Source: Gammaproteobacteria bacterium (lineage in GTDB: Bacteria; Pseudomonadota; Gammaproteobacteria; GRL18). Taken from it: a DNA stretch of 7,013 nucleotides. Positions 6,343 to 7,013 of the stretch are shown here, in pieces. The position numbers and the translations under genes were made by a program. Where the stretch lies: contig JANELJ010000117.1 in assembly GCA_024511395.1 (NCBI GenBank), forward strand, positions 1-7,013, written 5' to 3'. The notes beneath the pieces were generated by a model that saw only the letters and a list, made by a program, of their open reading frames with translations, was not told the DNA's origin and made no database searches. Position 1 is the first letter of the stretch. Each line of letters opens with the position of its first letter.

Positions 6343-7013
6343 TAGTTCAACCTGAATAATACCGTTTTAAGCCTGACATCAAGCCAGGTTTAAAGCGGCT
6401 GATTGTTCTGGTTTGATAAAAGACCCCATCAAACCGGAAATAATTTTGAGCCACAAAAGCCGGAGCTTATTGAGGATCTTTCTTAAGTTATGACCAGCGG
6501 CCACCGTAACCACATTAATGGCATCACCGACTGCGCCTTTGAGGTAGCAGCGGTCTAAACGACCATAATTTTTCATATGATCGATTTCAGGCTCAATCGC
6601 ACTGCGTCGTTTTAATGCCTTTTTAATACTTCGGGTAACGCCTCGCTTCTGACCTGAGATAAAAACTTTCGTATCTTTTACTTCATGTCCATGATAACCC
6701 CGGTCAACAAAGCACTGTTCCGGCTGTACGGCTGTAAACTGTTTTATCTGTTCCAGTTGTGGCAGTAGAGTGTGTCCATCATAAGGATTGCCCGGACAGC
6801 TTTGAGCACCAATAACAAAGCCTTCCTTATTGGTTGCCGCGATACTGGCTTTAACACCAAATTCATAAGGCTTATGAGCTTTGCCTTTACTGTGATACAC
6901 TCGACTTCCGGTGCATGTAAACTGTAAAGCTTGTTCTTACTGTGCTGCTCCTGCTCAATCAGTTTCTGAGCCTGTTCCAGTGCCACTTCAAACAATGGCT
7001 GAATATCAACAGA
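6343..7013 (-). mobile_element. IS5-family insertion sequence (right copy, cut by window edge)
   Basis: The element begins at about 6343-6347, where the match to the reverse complement of bases 1-121 starts, and continues beyond the window end. It carries a DDE transposase on the minus strand whose stop lies about 36 bp inside the end, the same arrangement as in the left copy. The far terminal repeat is not visible, so exact ends and target duplication are unknown. It sits about 110 bp downstream of the regulator gene and may separate the operon from former neighbours. Confidence 0.88.
6379..7013 (-). pseudogene. IS5-family DDE transposase, frameshifted and 5'-partial
   Basis: The minus strand is open from the window end (SVDIQPLFEVALEQ...) through KLYSLHAPEVECI (last codon 6896-6894). 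The family sequence resumes in another frame with SKGKAHKPYEFGVKASIA from 6891 and runs to TGA at 6379. Bases 6893-6892 are two extra nucleotides relative to the expected ECI-SKGKA join (or one is missing), so one uninterrupted protein cannot be made. The downstream part keeps hallmark IS5-family motifs: GNPYDGHTL, the DRGYHG motif with a catalytic Asp (codon 6705-6703), and RRSAIEPEIDHMK with the catalytic Glu. No slippery heptamer is present at the join, which argues against programmed frameshifting. A sequencing indel is the alternative. The N terminus lies outside the window. Confidence 0.82.

Noticed and set aside
1..7013. CRISPR arrays, tRNA or rRNA genes, riboswitches.
   Set aside because: No regularly spaced direct repeats, cloverleaf-like segments or known RNA signatures were seen on either strand.

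Overview
The window reads as chromosomal DNA of a Gram-negative proteobacterium, most likely a gammaproteobacterium. This is inferred from the style of the signalling genes, an IS5-family transposase of the 'HAPEVEC..KGKA' type, short GC-rich palindromic repeats and a RelB-like antitoxin remnant. No rRNA, tRNA or taxonomic marker is present, so the assignment is tentative.

Layout. Positions 1-121 are the 3' end of an IS5-family element whose transposase reads rightward. Positions 121-234 hold the remnant of a small antitoxin-like gene on the minus strand. It has a nonsense codon, no standard start, and is cut off exactly at the IS boundary. Positions 235-600 carry no convincing gene, but include a strong 10-bp hairpin within what looks like an interspersed repeat. 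A small uncharacterised gene (601-843, minus) is divergent from a large two-gene operon. The operon encodes a 1125-aa membrane hybrid histidine kinase (981-4358) and a 624-aa sigma54-dependent response regulator (4358-6232), whose stop and start overlap by one base (TAATG). A sigma70-like promoter with a 17-nt spacer lies before the kinase. After the operon come a REP-like palindrome (6258-6282) and a second copy of the same IS on the minus strand, beginning near 6343 and running off the window. Its transposase is frameshifted.

How the genes work together. The kinase has a periplasmic double-Cache-type sensor between two membrane helices, then HAMP, two PAS domains, HisKA, HATPase and a receiver. 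It should sense an extracytoplasmic ligand and phosphorylate the co-encoded regulator. The regulator has receiver, PAS, AAA+ and Fis-type HTH domains and would activate sigma54 promoters, none of which is visible here. Two points stand out. The sigma54-contact loop reads GAFTSA instead of GAFTGA. No HPt domain is visible to link the kinase's receiver to the regulator's receiver.

The two IS copies are inverted, 117/121 identical over their shared end, and bracket the whole region with their transposase 3' ends pointing inward. I see no clearly novel system. The best leads are the GAFTSA variant, the IS-bracketed regulatory cassette and the degraded antitoxin.
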